DNA from: JAPPHA01 sp963662815
GTDB taxonomy: Bacteria; Pseudomonadota; Alphaproteobacteria; Rhodobacterales; Rhodobacteraceae
Direction of reading: 5' to 3'
Assembly (NCBI GenBank): GCA_963662815.2
Contig: CAXXWA010000004.1
Location: forward strand, 62,001-126,000
Length of the DNA: 64,000 bases
The notes below the pieces were generated by a model. It worked only from the letters and a program-made list of their open reading frames with translations, searched no databases and was not told where the DNA came from. Numbering within the stretch: the first letter of the stretch is position 1; the number at the start of each line of letters is the position of its first letter. Of this stretch, positions 62,764 to 64,000 are shown piece by piece. Made by a program: the position numbers and the translations under genes.

Positions 62764-63469
62764 TGTCGTGCCGATCCGGCGCAAGTTACATGGGCAAGCA
62801 GGAGGACGAACCCGAAAGGTTGGCTGGTGCAACGAGGGGTGGCGGTTTCGGCGGTCCTGATGCTCTCCAGCAGCATTTCAGAGAGATGGACCATGCAAGG
62901 TTCAAGATCACTCAGCGCAGCAACATAAGGATGGCTTTGCCAAGTGCCGTAATTGGCGCGGCGGTGCAGTTGGTGCGCTCGTTTCCCCGATTTTCCTCCA
63001 ATCATCGGGTTGCGCTGCCAAGCAGATCTGCGTGCAATGTGCGCCGCGACGGGCGGCCGTTGCTTGAGTGCACTTCGGAGTGGCAGTGGGAGGTTGACAT
63101 GTCACGAGGTCAGAGGAGCGGCAGAACCGATGCCGGGAACAAGAAGGGGCTGTTCGAATAGTCTGGCGAGGATCGTGGGAATCGTGCGCGGACAGGAAGC
63201 CTTCCGAAGCCGCAAAGCAAACAGGCACGGCGCATGACCGCGCTTGCGTCCCGTTCCGTTTCCGGCCGATCCGGACCAACTGCAGCAAGCCTGCAGTTGC
63301 TGACTCCGCTGGCTCGAGATCGAATCGAACGCGGCGCTTCGCGACGGGGAAGGGCAGGCCGCAGCGCTATCCGCCCCGGCGAATTCCGAGCCCAAGCGAA
63401 ACCGGCGAGAAAGTCGGAAAGAACCGGACCTGGACGGCAAGGCAGGGGCAGACCCGTACCCGATCAACG
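62764..63469. other. No gene; contains an IS30-end remnant
   Basis: Bases 63066-63101 (GTGCACTTCGGAGTGG then AGTGGGAGG...GACAT) match the right end of the IS30 element at 49296-49327. A plus-strand frame near 62870-63010 is vaguely protein-like but unknown. Looks like an old IS scar. Confidence 0.45.
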
Positions 63470-63844
63470 CTATCCCGCGTCCGTCATAAGGCCGACGACG
63501 GCACCGTCCGGGTCAGCCACTATGGCAATCCGGCCGACGCCCTCGACATCGAATGGTTCCTGGATGACCTTGCCACCGGCACCGGCAACTTTTTCCGCCG
63601 CTGCGTCGACATCGTCCACGCCGATGTAGGCCATCCAGTGGCTCGGCATGGCCGGATCGCCGGTTTTCGATTTGTCCATCATGCCTGCAACCATGCGGCC
63701 GCCGGACTTGGCGACGGTGTAAGTGAAGTTCGGCATGGGTACATCGTCGTATGTCCAACCGCAAACTTCGGCAAAAAATGTCTTGGAAGCTTCTAAGTCG
63801 CCTGTGAGAAGTTCGTTCCAGTGAAATGTGCCATGGTCGGCCAT
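63470..63844 (-). CDS. VOC-family (glyoxalase/dioxygenase fold) protein
   Basis: 124 residues: MADHGTFHWNELLTGDLEASKTFFAEVCGWTYDDVPMPNFTYTVA... with the first half-barrel FHWNEL and FF...CGW, then HWMAYIGVDDVDAAAEKVAGAGGKVIQEPFDVEGVGRIAIVADPDGAVVGL for the second. This is the small VOC type with H/E metal ligands at the strand starts. Reaction unknown. ATG 63844 follows AGGAGG. Confidence 0.87.
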   Translation of the reverse strand: MADHGTFHWNELLTGDLEASKTFFAEVCGWTYDDVPMPNFTYTVAKSGGRMVAGMMDKSKTGDPAMPSHWMAYIGVDDVDAAAEKVAGAGGKVIQEPFDVEGVGRIAIVADPDGAVVGLMTDAG

Positions 63845-64000
63845 CGGATTCCTCCTTTCAAGGTTGATCGACGCCGTTCTAGTTCCAGTTCGGCGCTCGG
63901 TAAACGGCCCTTCCGTTACTTCGGAGACGCCTTGACCACCGGAACAGCGGCGTGCCCGACTTTGCAGATCCCCGGAATTCGGCTTTCTACCGTGAGGACG

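Overview
The window looks like a chromosomal stretch of a high-G+C alphaproteobacterium, most likely Rhodobacterales or a close relative. The support is a ccoNOQP cbb3 oxidase cluster, an ihfB-lapA pair, an RpoE/ChrR (singlet-oxygen type) sigma/anti-sigma pair with its lipid-modification operon, and many solute uptake operons with ATGA or GTGA gene overlaps. I saw no rRNA, tRNA or CRISPR array. All names come from reading translations and motifs; no database search was run.

Left part (1-10.1 kb): the 5' end of an amidase, a DUF2189 membrane protein, then on the minus strand ccoN-ccoO-ccoQ-ccoP, a 56-residue membrane microprotein, ccoI and ccoS (ccoG and a normal ccoH are absent). An arylformamidase-like hydrolase, a rhomboid protease and a DUF3883 protein follow. 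10.1-17.5 kb is accessory DNA. Two separately inserted copies of one ISAs1-family element (2145 and 2149 bp, each with its own 10-bp target duplication) carry a DUF4338/DruA-like reading frame that leads into the transposase through a conserved -1 frameshift site. A frameshifted DUF3800 gene and a decayed stretch follow.

17.5-26 kb: a LacI regulator and an ABC uptake operon (binding protein, two permeases, a 64-residue membrane protein, two ATPases) ending in a dihydroxyacetone-kinase-type enzyme. 26-36 kb: ihfB-lapA, a GntR/AbrB-type pair, a tripartite tricarboxylate transporter (TctC, fused TctA-TctB) with a PrpF/GalD-like isomerase, and the divergent TctD/TctE two-component system. 36-45 kb: a membrane protein, then a seven-gene overlapping operon (FAD oxidoreductase, DUF1365, chalcone-isomerase-like, MFS, DUF3833, SDR, cyclopropane-fatty-acid-synthase-like) running divergently from rpoE-chrR, with matching TGATCC-N18-TAT promoters on both strands.

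45-55 kb: an amino-acid/urea-type binding protein and a three-gene glutamate-synthase-like set (glxBCD/mgsABC type) share an identical 15-bp palindrome that the neighbouring GntR regulator probably binds. Between them lies a wrecked ATPase + DUF4276 pair (probable anti-phage module) hit by an IS30-family element. 55-62 kb: a LacI-led operon with binding protein (frameshifted in its signal peptide), two permeases, a GH32-like hydrolase, an ATPase and a 2-hydroxyacid dehydrogenase. The right end holds a DUF1640-like small protein, an IS30 end remnant and a VOC protein.
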